From positions 1 to 11,112 of the forward strand of contig LT649963.1 of the NCBI GenBank assembly GCA_900128395.1: DNA of 11,112 nt. Reading direction: 5' to 3'. This DNA is from Stramenopiles sp. TOSAG23-2. Lineage: Eukaryota > Sar. Below are positions 1 through 9,600 of this stretch, piece by piece; within the stretch, counting starts at the first letter, position 1; each line of letters opens with the position of its first letter. Below the pieces are notes generated by a model. That model made no database searches. It saw nothing but the letters and a program-made list of their open reading frames with translations, and was not told the origin of the DNA. The translations under genes and the position numbers were made by a program.

Positions 1-219
1 ATAGATTTAAAGCTACAGAGTCTAATATAATAATTTATACTTTTTATACTATATTCATTTTAATACTATTTTCCTTAAATATTTATTTCTTCCAAGTCTC
101 TACTTTGTTATCTTGAAACGTTAACACCCCTACACATCAGGGCAGGGAATAATAAAATAATAGTCGTCTTTAATGATAAGGTGTACAATGTTAGGATACA
201 TATTTTATAAATCCGACTA

Positions 220-315
220 TATAATACCTGGTATTATAACTAATTATAATTGCTAATGGTGCTATAATTATAATGTAAAAATGCCACACACTGGAACTAC
301 TATTATACTACCAGG
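220..315. repeat. Nested inverted-repeat (foldback) cluster
   Basis: Three inverted repeats interlock. A perfect odd palindrome with 9-bp arms spans 220-238 (ATAATACC, T, GGTATTAT plus an outer T/A pair). A second pair, ATTATAATT at 243-251 and AATTATAAT at 266-274, forms a 9-bp stem with a 14-nt loop. An outer 12-nt pair, CCTGGTATTATA (227-238) and TATACTACCAGG (304-315), matches as an inverted repeat with one mismatch and encloses the second stem. This could be a small foldback/MITE-like insertion, a structured leader, or chance in AT-rich DNA. The CCTGG/CCAGG ends are what make chance less likely. No clear target-site duplication is visible. Confidence 0.5.
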
Positions 316-415
316 ATTAAAAAATAATATTTATTATTAATTATTATATATTTATGATAGCTCGGAGCTAGGTTGCCTAGGTGCGTAGCCTAATAATAAA
401 CACTTTATCAGATTC

Positions 416-436
416 TTTCTTCTTCATCAGAAGAAA
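416..436. repeat. Short perfect hairpin upstream of the first gene
   Basis: TTTCTTCT (416-423) pairs with AGAAGAAA (429-436) around a 5-nt loop, giving an 8-bp perfect stem about 110 nt before the start codon at 548. It may lie in the 5' UTR. Function is unknown, and a chance purine/pyrimidine palindrome is quite possible. Confidence 0.4.
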
Positions 437-547
437 TAAAAGAACAAACTTTTTTTTTTATGTTCGCAATACAGCAAAAGTCGGAAGAACAAATATTTCT
501 AAGCTATACTACATAAAAGCAATATAGTTTGAACACTGCAGATAAAT

Positions 548-2620
548 ATGGCGGAAATAACTCCAAAAGATGTTAGTAAAGACTACTCATTGCCAAATCA
601 GAGAAGAAACTCTAGAAGAAAAAGTTCAAAATCTTCTCAAGCAAAACGTACCTCATCCTCTGATAAAGACAGCAAAAATGCTAGAGACGACAAACTAGAT
701 AAAACAGATGAAGAGGAGGGAAGCAAACCTAGTATGATGAAGATGGCAAGGCGAAGTTCTGCTGCTGCATTGGAGCACTTAACAGCTAACATTGGAGACG
801 CGGATGTTGGAGTAGATGGCTTCTTAGGCATGGAAATAAAAGGTATGATGGAGGCTCAAGAGGAACTAAAGGAAGCTATTGGAGATCGTGAAGAATTTAA
901 ACTAAAAGGTTGCGTAATGCGTTTTGCTGATATAAAAGCAGAACATACGTTTCATGAACATTGGAGACGAAAGTCAACACCAACTGCCGTTTGCATAATT
1001 TCATTTGTATTTTACTTGTACAAATGTTTCACTACCAATCCAAGCTTTTTATCTGGATCACAAAATATTGCTACGACAACCTTCGCATGTGTATCTGCAT
1101 TGATTTTACTTTTAATAATTCAATGTACCAACGAATGTTTCCACCGATGGTATGATTGGATAAGTAGCTGCGTTATTTTGCATGTAGTTGTGACTGTATC
1201 AGTACAAAATTATTTAGGTGCAACAAATACCATTGGCTACATGCATAGAGATGGCTGCTATGGACCAAGTTGTCAATATTTATATCCTTCAACACTTATT
1301 ATGCTTTGCATGTACGGTGCATCAAGCGTATTTCGCATGCGATTTGTTCCAGTTGCAATATTAATTTTGCTGATTGTAATAATAGAAGAAACGTTATTAA
1401 ATGTTGGTGCAGAAAATCCTGCACCATGGGACCTAGTGACGCAATTGTATTCTCTTGCATTGGTGGTATGGGGATGTTTGGTAGAAGCACATGGATCTGA
1501 AATATTACATCGAAAAACGTATGTCTTATCCGTACTTTTTCATGAAAGTCCAGAACATTTGCAAGAAACCATTGAAAAGGAACGCTATGGTTGTTGTTAT
1601 GACAAAACAGACAAGAAATATTGCACTTGCTTGAAATTTCGAGACGAACGAGAACAAATGGATTTTGAAAGTTTTGATAGGCATGAGCGCTTAGCCGATG
1701 GTGTTGGACTAGGAGCTACTGTATTTGCAACTTTTATGGCTATATGGTTATTCTTGTATGGAACATTACCGGAGGGCTCTAATCTTGATGATTATTGGAC
1801 TCTAGTTTATCTTCCAAGTTTCATTCCACTATTTGCCTGTGTTGGAATTCTCTTTGTTGTTTGGATTTATTGGACGTACATGCAAAAATTTAAAAAAGAA
1901 GGTGGCTTTGATGATAGCTTAAAGGAAGCAACTACGAAGAACAGAAGGATCGGTACGTGCTTTACGTTAATTCTTCCAAGTGTATTTTTATTTTCATGGC
2001 TTCTTACAATTTCTCTTAGTCAAGGAAAAGCTATGAATACGTATTATAATGCATCGCCTTATGAACAAGTGCCATGCCTCTCTCAATCGGAATGGATGGA
2101 AATTGTATCAGAGGGTGATATTAGTGTTGATCCGCTAAATAATACAATTTGTGCAATGACGACAGGATACAATGTAACTAACAATCAAACCGTATGCAAC
2201 CCTGAATATTTTGAAGCTATAACACAGTATTGCAAAATATTTTCATTGCCTACATATATGATATTTATATTACAAACTACACAATTATGGATTCAAAGGG
2301 ATATGTTGAAAGCTACAATTATATTTATTACATCAATGATATTTTTTTTATTTATGTTATCGATATTGATTGGCAACTTTCAAATGTTTATAGTAGAATT
2401 TGTTCGAGTAGGACCATACTACTTTGGCCTTCTCGTTATTTTATATGAACACATTATTGTAACGCAAGAAGAATTCATATTAGATAGACATATAAAAAAG
2501 GCAAAAGTAGTCAAGGCTTTTAGAGACAGTTTCGTAAACAAAACAATGGGCATAAAAAATAAAGGGATAACTGGAACTTCAAGATGGGCTCTTGCTGCTA
2601 AAGCAGCTTTAAATGCATAA
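548..2620 (+). CDS. Multi-pass membrane protein, family unrecognised (690 aa)
   Basis: Single uninterrupted frame; the start has A at -3 and G at +4, a good eukaryotic context. Residues 1-140 are hydrophilic: a Ser/Lys/Arg-rich stretch (19-50), then an acidic/helical part, with no signal peptide, so a cytosolic N-terminus is inferred. About 12 hydrophobic segments follow, near 144-165, 175-195, 204-222, 247-264, 267-286, 296-313, 388-406, 418-445, 469-490, 566-582, 588-608 and 624-640. With the N-terminus inside, loop 491-565 is outside; it carries Asn-X-Ser/Thr sites (N531, N542, N546, possibly N501) and four Cys, which supports this topology. Loop 314-387 would be cytosolic, with a CC...CxC cluster at 349-361. 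The tail is basic (LDRHIKKAKVVKAF). No pump, channel or transporter signature is recognised. Six segments followed by a charged EIL..R segment loosely recall the membrane anchor of class III cyclases, but no catalytic domain follows. Reading frame confidence is high; function is unknown. Confidence 0.85.
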   Translation: MAEITPKDVSKDYSLPNQRRNSRRKSSKSSQAKRTSSSDKDSKNARDDKLDKTDEEEGSKPSMMKMARRSSAAALEHLTANIGDADVGVDGFLGMEIKGMMEAQEELKEAIGDREEFKLKGCVMRFADIKAEHTFHEHWRRKSTPTAVCIISFVFYLYKCFTTNPSFLSGSQNIATTTFACVSALILLLIIQCTNECFHRWYDWISSCVILHVVVTVSVQNYLGATNTIGYMHRDGCYGPSCQYLYPSTLIMLCMYGASSVFRMRFVPVAILILLIVIIEETLLNVGAENPAPWDLVTQLYSLALVVWGCLVEAHGSEILHRKTYVLSVLFHESPEHLQETIEKERYGCCYDKTDKKYCTCLKFRDEREQMDFESFDRHERLADGVGLGATVFATFMAIWLFLYGTLPEGSNLDDYWTLVYLPSFIPLFACVGILFVVWIYWTYMQKFKKEGGFDDSLKEATTKNRRIGTCFTLILPSVFLFSWLLTISLSQGKAMNTYYNASPYEQVPCLSQSEWMEIVSEGDISVDPLNNTICAMTTGYNVTNNQTVCNPEYFEAITQYCKIFSLPTYMIFILQTTQLWIQRDMLKATIIFITSMIFFLFMLSILIGNFQMFIVEFVRVGPYYFGLLVILYEHIIVTQEEFILDRHIKKAKVVKAFRDSFVNKTMGIKNKGITGTSRWALAAKAALNA

Positions 2621-2622
2621 AT

Positions 2623-2648
2623 CGTGCGTGCGTGCGTGCGTGTGTGTG
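2623..2648. repeat. (CGTG)n/(TG)n microsatellite directly after a stop codon
   Basis: Two nucleotides after the TAA at 2618-2620, a CGTG tetranucleotide array runs to about 2640 and passes into a TG dinucleotide array to 2648. It would be transcribed as part of the 3' UTR. Such slippage tracts are typical of nuclear eukaryotic DNA and likely length-polymorphic. Confidence 0.85.
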
Positions 2649-3221
2649 TATTAATAATAATATCTTGCTTGTAGAGAGAGTAAATTACGAGCTCGGTAGT
2701 ATATTTGTTATTTTAACCACTCCACTTTTAATGTTTGGTAAAAATTTGTAGAGTTCTACGAAACGCCGAAAGCACGGTGCGAAACAAAAACAAAAACGTA
2801 TCACGTTGTACTAAATCATATTCTAAGCAATAGGTACCCAATCGCGGTAAATTCTTTCCAACACTTCGCTGCTCTAGCTCGCTGCTAATACCTGAAACCA
2901 GAATATAATAGTTATCTTTACACTATATTACACTATATCATTTTATACTACAAGATTAAATAGAGATAGTTCCTTATGTAATATATCTTATACATCTATT
3001 TAAACAGACGACACGACGACACATGATTGACACTTCAGAATAGGGAATTTAAGGTGTAAAATAAAATAAAGTTTTAAGAAACGAGGAGAGCAGGAAACAG
3101 GATGGAGGAAAATTTATAAAAAAGAGGGAGGACCAAAAAGGCGGGCAAATTTGAGACATTTTACAAGTGAAAAAGTGAAAAAAGATCTAGCCTGTGATGC
3201 TGTGATGGTGCCTGGTACATT

Positions 3222-3286
3222 GTACACAGTATACTCTCAGTAGACTATCATGTTCTCAGTACACAGTATACAGTATACAGTATTTA
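3222..3286. repeat. Direct repeats of GTACACAGTATAC / CAGTATA
   Basis: The 13-mer GTACACAGTATAC occurs at 3222-3234 and 3259-3271, 37 bp apart. TCTCAGTA is also repeated (3235-3242, 3254-3261). The second copy runs on into two more CAGTATA units. This looks like a decayed short tandem duplication next to the minisatellite at 3299. No function is evident. Confidence 0.6.
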
Positions 3287-3298
3287 TATTATTAATAC

Positions 3299-3391
3299 AT
3301 AGATTATAGATTATAGATTGTAGATTGTAGATTGTTGATTGTAGATTATATTATATTATAGATTATAGATATTATTATATATTATAGATTA
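3299..3391. repeat. Degenerate 7-bp minisatellite (ATTATAG/ATTGTAG)
   Basis: About a dozen imperfect head-to-tail copies of a 7-mer alternating between ATTATAG and ATTGTAG, with shortened ATTAT units in the second half. The array ends at GATTAGCC-GATTAGCC, an 8-bp tandem duplication. It lies about 200 bp before the start of the large secreted-protein gene, so it probably lies in that gene's promoter or 5' UTR. Confidence 0.75.
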
Positions 3392-3590
3392 GCCGATTAG
3401 CCTGGTTTGAGAATCAAAATATATATCAAACGACAACCAATATAGACATTTTTATTAAGCTTTATTTTTAATTACAAAAAAGTATTTCATAAGTATTTTG
3501 TTATTGTAGTAATCAATCAAAGTCCTCTGTTTTTAACTCTGTAGTAAATATAGTAGAATTTATTACCGAAAAATAAAAAGTAAAAAAGGT

Positions 3591-3659
3591 ATGATGAAAA
3601 TGGCATATTTAGTAACTTTATTATCGTGTTTAATAATGGTAAATGTGGTATATGGGATA
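3591..3659 (+). other. Signal peptide of the mosaic protein
   Basis: Residues 1-23 have a short Lys-bearing n-region (MMKM), a hydrophobic core (YLVTLLSCLIMVNVV) and a small-residue cleavage context (V-Y-G before Ile24). The mature protein is then rich in Cys and has no later hydrophobic segment, which fits export through the secretory pathway. Confidence 0.88.
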
Positions 3660-6600
3660 AAGGATCCTCAGTGTAACGAAGGTCAGTTTCTTGCATTTGA
3701 AGTACGTGAAAGTGGTCGATGTGCAGAGTATATGGAAGACGCAGTGGAATGTGATAATGCAGTTAAAGCAAATAGGCACGCTGGTGTTATAGAAGGTGTT
3801 AATCGTGGCTTTGGTGGTAATGTAGACGATAACCGGTTTCCTCAAAGTTGCTATGTACAAAATCAGAAAACTTATAATAATGTTCCCCACACAGACACAG
3901 ATTGTAGCTCCGCAAAGAAATGCGTTTGCAAGACAAAGGTATGCACTAAATGCGATTTTGGTTTTAAAGAAGATCCTAGCACGCCGGGACAATGCGTAAA
4001 ATGTCCAGCGAACACATATAAGAATAGACAAGGAAAAAGTGATTGCGAAGCTTGCCCAACAGGAAGCCAACATACAATTCACCCGACTGGTAATGCTTTT
4101 TGTAGTAAAAAGTGTGTTGCTGGTGAAGCATATGGTTACGAAATACGTAGAAGTGGTAAATGTGACGATCCAATAGATACGCTTGAAGAGTGTATGTTAG
4201 CGGTTGACATGAACAAGTATTTTGGTATCGATAAGGACGCAAAACATTATTCCCAAACAGATAACTACGGTAATAACAACTCCCCAGGTTGTTTCATTCT
4301 TGGTAAATACTACGAGTTTAACACCAACATAGCTTCAACAAAAGACTGTTCAGTTGAAATGCCTTGTGTATGCAAAAAGAAGCAATGCCAAGAATGTCCA
4401 AAGAATACATATAGCGAAGATGGCTCAAAATGCGTTAGTTGTCCAGACGATAAAAAATATACATTTTCAAATTCTCCTAAAACATCTATCAATGCTTGCA
4501 CGTCAACACAGCATGCGACTGCCCCTTTAAACTGTAACGCTGGTGAAGGTTTTGGTTACAGTATAAAAAATAGTGGTACATGCGAAGAAAAGATTGATAA
4601 AACAGACGAATGTGAAGAAGCTGCGCAATTTAATAAGGACAATGGTATAGATCCTAGGGTTAAGCTTGATCATCCTGAAGTGGGTAGATATCATAACGTA
4701 CCAACCGGATGCTACCGCTTTCAAGATATAAATATACCAAAAAAATACAGCTTGAATACAATGGAAACTTCCAATGAATGTGGTGCTAACAATGCAAGAT
4801 GCATATGTAGAACAAAATCATGTACAATCTGTCCATGGAATACATATAGTAGTGGTGGATCTGGCGCAAAATGTTTACGTTGTCCAGATACTAAGCCAAC
4901 AACGCATTTTCAAAAGGGGCAGACATCTGTAGAAGCATGTAAAGAGGTACGTTCAAAAACGTGTGAAGAAGGTGAAGGATACACAGGTGATGATATTTAT
5001 GTTCCGAAGAGCTGTCACCAATGTTCTGAGGGTACCTATAGTAAAGGTGGTGACTCGAAATGCCTTCAATGCCCTACAAGTAAAGTAATTATAATTCGCG
5101 AGCAGTTGCAACGACGTGTAGATTGTCAACAAAACTGTCCTGCAGGATACGGTTATAGATATACAGGCGAGCATACATGTACTAAATGCAGAGAAAACAC
5201 TTTTAGTCCTGGCGGTAGAGAGCAATGTATACCATGCAGAGATGGTTACGAAGCTGAGAAAGGTTCTAGTATATGCAAGCAAGGTGAATTAGCACGCAGC
5301 CAAAGTGCAATGAAAGAATTATTACAATCAGTATCTGAAAGTGTATCTATGTCGGAAGCATCACGAGCCAAATTACGTCGTAAATTTTCAACGGAAGACA
5401 CTCGGGCTGAATACTCTAAAATGAGAAACCTGAAATTACAGGAAGATGAAACTGCTGAACGTGATGATTGTACTCGTCAAAAACAACCATATAAGCATGG
5501 TACAGAAAGTGAACAACCAGGTATGGTTATTTTCTCCGGTGTGCCATTACAAGATGAAGTAGATGACAAAACGTGTTTATATGAAAATCGGGATCGTATC
5601 GTACAAGCATTTTGTATTTTCCGTGATAAATTTGATAAAACATTGAGGCAACGCAATATTCATGTAGCATCGTCAAAAGAATTCTGGCCCAATATATGCT
5701 GTCCATCGCCAGACAAAGATGATTGTAATAGTACAATATCGGGTATTAAACGTAGCGACATGATACCATTTGCAACTTCACAAGGTGCTCATGCAACGAA
5801 AGAAAATTTATTTGGCGAAATTCGTGATTTATTAGGCCATCACTCAAAAGGTAGTACACGTAAGGATGGTTATTTGTTACAAGGTATTGAAAACTTGCTA
5901 ACGAAAGTGAAATCCGATCATAGTATTACGACCGAACCGTTATTAAAACGTATGAAAAAACTCTTTGGGAATATTAATTTATGTGGACCACGTATATTTA
6001 CATCACCGAAAGATGACGATATACAGATATGTCAATTGTTTTACCCGTATCCGCACATGATGAATGTATTTTACAAGCATTTTGAAAAATTGTTTGAGAC
6101 TGAAGATTTGAACAAATTAAACGCTATTCGTACTATTCGTCGCAGAATGTTAAGCACTACTAAGTATCGTGGTGGTGATGGTGGTAGAGCACAACATAAA
6201 AAATATACTAGTACTGGACCAAGTCCAAAAAACGCTACTAAGTATGGTAGAGTACAATATATTAAAAAATATGCTAGTACTGGACCAAGTTCAAAATACA
6301 CTACTAAGTATGGTAGAGCACAACATAAAAAATATGCTAGTAGTGGACCAAGTTCAAAATACACTACTAAGTATGGTAGAGTACAATATATTAAAAAATA
6401 TGCTAGTACTGGACCAAGTTCAAAATACACTACTAAGTATGGTAGAGCACAACATAAAAAATATGCTAGTAGTGGACCAAGTTCAAAATACACTACTAAG
6501 TATGGTAGAGTACAATATATTAAAAAATATGCTAGTACTGGACCAAGTCCAAAATACACTACTAAGTATGGTAGAGCACAACATAAAAAATATGCTAGTA

Positions 6601-9600
6601 CTGGACCACGTGGACGCGTAGATGCAAAAAAGAGCAATAGTAATGTTGAAACAAAGCTCTCTATGTCGGAAGCATCACGAGCAACATTACGTCGTCGATT
6701 TTCAGCGGAAGATGGTCCGAGAAGAATGATGATGGAGAAAGAGAAAATGTTGCTAGCAACATTACGTCGTCGAGTTTCAGCGGAAGATGGTCCGAGAAGA
6801 ATGATGATGGAGAAAGAGAAAATGTCAAAAGGCAACGCAACAGAAGCGACGATGATGAAGAAAGAAGAGGCAACAGATGCAACGATTGAAAATGAGAAAA
6901 CGTCAAAAGGCAACGCAACAGAAGCGACGATGATGAAAGAGAATGATGAAAGAGGATATGCCCAAAACAATCCAATGGAAGCGAAGATGATGGAGAAAGA
7001 AAAGACAATAAATGGGAAAGAAAAGAAGTCAAAAGAAAGTGCAACAGATGCAACGATGCAAAAAGAGGAGATGTCCAAAGTCGAAAAAAGAGCAGAACCG
7101 GTACAAGAAAGGAAGGCTTATAAATTATTGAAGAAAAAAGAACATCAATTTTCCATTACTTATTACAAAATGCCAACAGGAAACTGTAACCACCACGGTA
7201 AATATGTAGAGCATGGGAAACACGATGAAGCATCTTGTAAGGCATTGTGCGATGAAGATGTTAGCTGCGAAGTATATGCTGTAAAAGACAGTGAATGGTG
7301 CATAACATATCAATATTGCAAAATACAAAACACTGCAATTGTTAATTCACAATGGGGTGGAAAATTTTTCAGGAAAAAACAAAAGCTTGGGAGACGTTTA
7401 GCAATTGCAATATTGGATGAAGCAAAAGATACTATAAAAGAGCAACTCTCCACCATGAAAGGGGAACAAGGTAAACAAGGCGAACCAGGTCTACAAGGCG
7501 AACCAGGTAAAGATGGTAAATCAATAGTAGGATCAAGAGGCGAACCGGGTGTTGCCGGTCCAGAAGGCAGACGGGGTGCAATTGGTCCAAGTGGCAAACA
7601 CGGCCTGAAAGGTGACAAGGGTGAAAAGGGTAACGATGGTTTAGGATTAACACTGAAAAAATTTAATTTGGATACGAAGTTGGCGTATAAATCGATAACA
7701 TCCGGCACGTGTAATGAGAAAATAAAAACAAGTGCAGATTGCAAAGCAGCAGCTTTAGCAATTGGAAAAAAATATTCCAGTCGATATTTAAACTCTTATT
7801 TATATCCAACTGGTTGTATAATTACAACTATTTATATTAAATCTAAAATTGGCAAATACACGCCTGTGAAAACGGATTCAATTAGATTCAATTCACGCAG
7901 CTCAACAAAAACTTGTAATGCCAACACGAAATGCATATGTAAAGATTCAAAAGTACAATTCAAAAGTCAATATTATAAAAAAGGCGATTATGTTTTTGCA
8001 CCAGCAACAACTGGAAAGCACAATTCGATGTATATAGCAGAGAGAGACTTTAGCACCACTAAACAACCAAAAGATGATTTATACAATTGGGAAGAGTTTC
8101 AAGCACCACGTGGCGAAAAAGGCGAACGTGGGGAACAAGGTGATCCTGGCTTCCAAGGCGCCACAGGAGTTAGAGGAGACAGAGGCACCAAAGGGGATAA
8201 AGGTGACAGAGGAGACCCAGGAAAAACTGGTAAACAAGGCAACTCTATTGTTGGCCCTGCAGGCAAACAAGGCCCAAAAGGTTATAAAGGGGATGCCGGT
8301 TTGAATGGTATTCAAGGATCACGAGGGCCAAATGGCGTAAAAGGTGCGAAAGGTGCAAAAGGCGACCCTGGTGCAAAAGGTGATCGTGGTAATGATGGAG
8401 CTGGTTTAACATTGAAACATTTTTCGCTGGGCCAAATGTACGGACATGGTGATTACGTATTTTCAAAATCAAGCAATAGTAACCACGATTCAATGTACGT
8501 AGCAGAGAAGAAAACATTTAAGGCTATGAAAGAACCGCGCAAAGATCTTGAGTCTGGAAATTGGGTAGAGTTTCATGCACCGCGTGGTGTCGATGGTAAA
8601 GATGGTAAGCCAGGTGTTGATGGAAAAGATGGTAACGATGGTAAAGATGGTAAGCCAGGTGTTGATGGAAAAGATGGTAAAGATGGTAAGCCAGGTGTTG
8701 ATGGAAAAGATGGGAACGTTGAAGCGTTGAGTAAGCAGATAAGTGATTTGATGAAACAAATTGAAGATGTGAAGCAGGACACGTCAACAAAAATTGCCAA
8801 TGAAGAGAAAGAAATACACAGTCAGGAGCAAACAATCAAAAAACTTACTAAAGATGCCAAGAAATGCCCAGCTGGATTGCGTTTTGAACGTCAAGTCGAG
8901 TTACTAGAAAAGAAGGAAGTTTTTTGCCAAGATTACGGCTTAGATCTAGCAGACAATGACATTAAAAATTATGCTATGGTGTATATTGAAAAAGATGATG
9001 GCCGCGAAGAATACGATCAATTTATGCAAACAATAAGCGAACATGCTTTGTTCAAAGTAAACGCTCAATGTCCAAAACCAATGTTTAGCGGTGTTGATGT
9101 TTCAGTACAACAAATTGATGGTTTAGCAGCTGGAACGAAAGACTGGGCGTTTTTCATGGAATTGGATTCAGTATCTCCAAATGGATACGTGAAATCTGAA
9201 TTACAAAAATGTAAAGTTTCCGAGGAATATTTGCCAAAGACATCGCTTCGCATGCAAGTGTATGTTGATAAAAATAATTGTTGCAAAGATATTAAAGATT
9301 ACAATGTATGCAGTCGTAATTGCACATTGAAGCCATTAGATCATCATTGGACAAAAGAACCTTTGGCATTTCAAATGACAGTAACAGGCACACAATTTAA
9401 ATGGCAAGTTAGTGATTTCGTTGTTGATGGTACACAATTTACAAGTCCAACGAAACGCAATAAATTGTCAATTGGTAAAGATGTTAATGATGGAGATGTA
9501 ACAAAGGCAAAAGAAGGAGGTACTGGCACTTCATTGATTGAAGTAAGCGATCAAAATAGTTTATTGTCAGGCTCTGATTTAAATGTAGAATTATTTAATA

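Larger units (their letters stand above)
1..547. other. Non-coding upstream region of the membrane-protein gene
   Basis: No reading frame of substance is present. The stretch is strongly AT-rich, with TTA/ATT runs around 320-350 and a T-run near 449-458. It holds two structured spots, annotated separately: a nested inverted-repeat cluster (220-315) and an 8-bp hairpin (416-436). A further small hairpin, CTAGG-TTG-CCTAG, lies at 368-380. TATA-like strings occur at several places (for example around 203-209), but in DNA this AT-rich none can be called a promoter. It presumably contains the promoter and 5' UTR of the gene starting at 548. Confidence 0.6.
2621..3590. other. Intergenic region with simple repeats; no gene seen
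   Basis: No supportable reading frame on either strand. It presumably holds the 3' UTR of the membrane-protein gene and the promoter/5' UTR of the next gene. It contains a CGTG/TG microsatellite, a purine-rich stretch at roughly 3080-3140, a 13-nt direct repeat (GTACACAGTATAC at 3222-3234 and 3259-3271) and a 7-bp minisatellite at 3299-3391. AATAAA-like strings near 3058-3069 are a possible but distant poly(A) signal. A TATA-like run (3417-3427) followed by CCAAT (3437-3441) lies about 150-170 nt before the next start codon; as promoter elements these are weakly supported. Confidence 0.6.

Noticed and set aside
368-390. tRNA-like or group-intron fragment around GCTAGGTTGCCTAGGTGCG
   Set aside because: It forms only a 5-bp hairpin; no T-loop (GGTTCRA) or acceptor pairing is present.
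6169-6621. 150-codon plus-strand frame over the Lys/Tyr repeat
   Set aside because: It is an alternate-frame shadow of the 129-bp repeat; it begins and ends with the array and has no independent start context or conserved feature.
6071-7078. 335-codon open frame on the minus strand
   Set aside because: It lies wholly inside the mosaic-protein gene, covers the in-frame tandem repeats, and its product is just the antisense of Lys/Met-rich repeats (Phe/Ser/Leu-rich). Repeat units that are multiples of three keep all frames open.
8490-8835. Three overlapping minus-strand frames across collagen segment 3
   Set aside because: Antisense of the Gly-X-Y repeats gives open Pro/Ser/Leu- or His-rich frames in all phases. 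They are shadows of the repeats.
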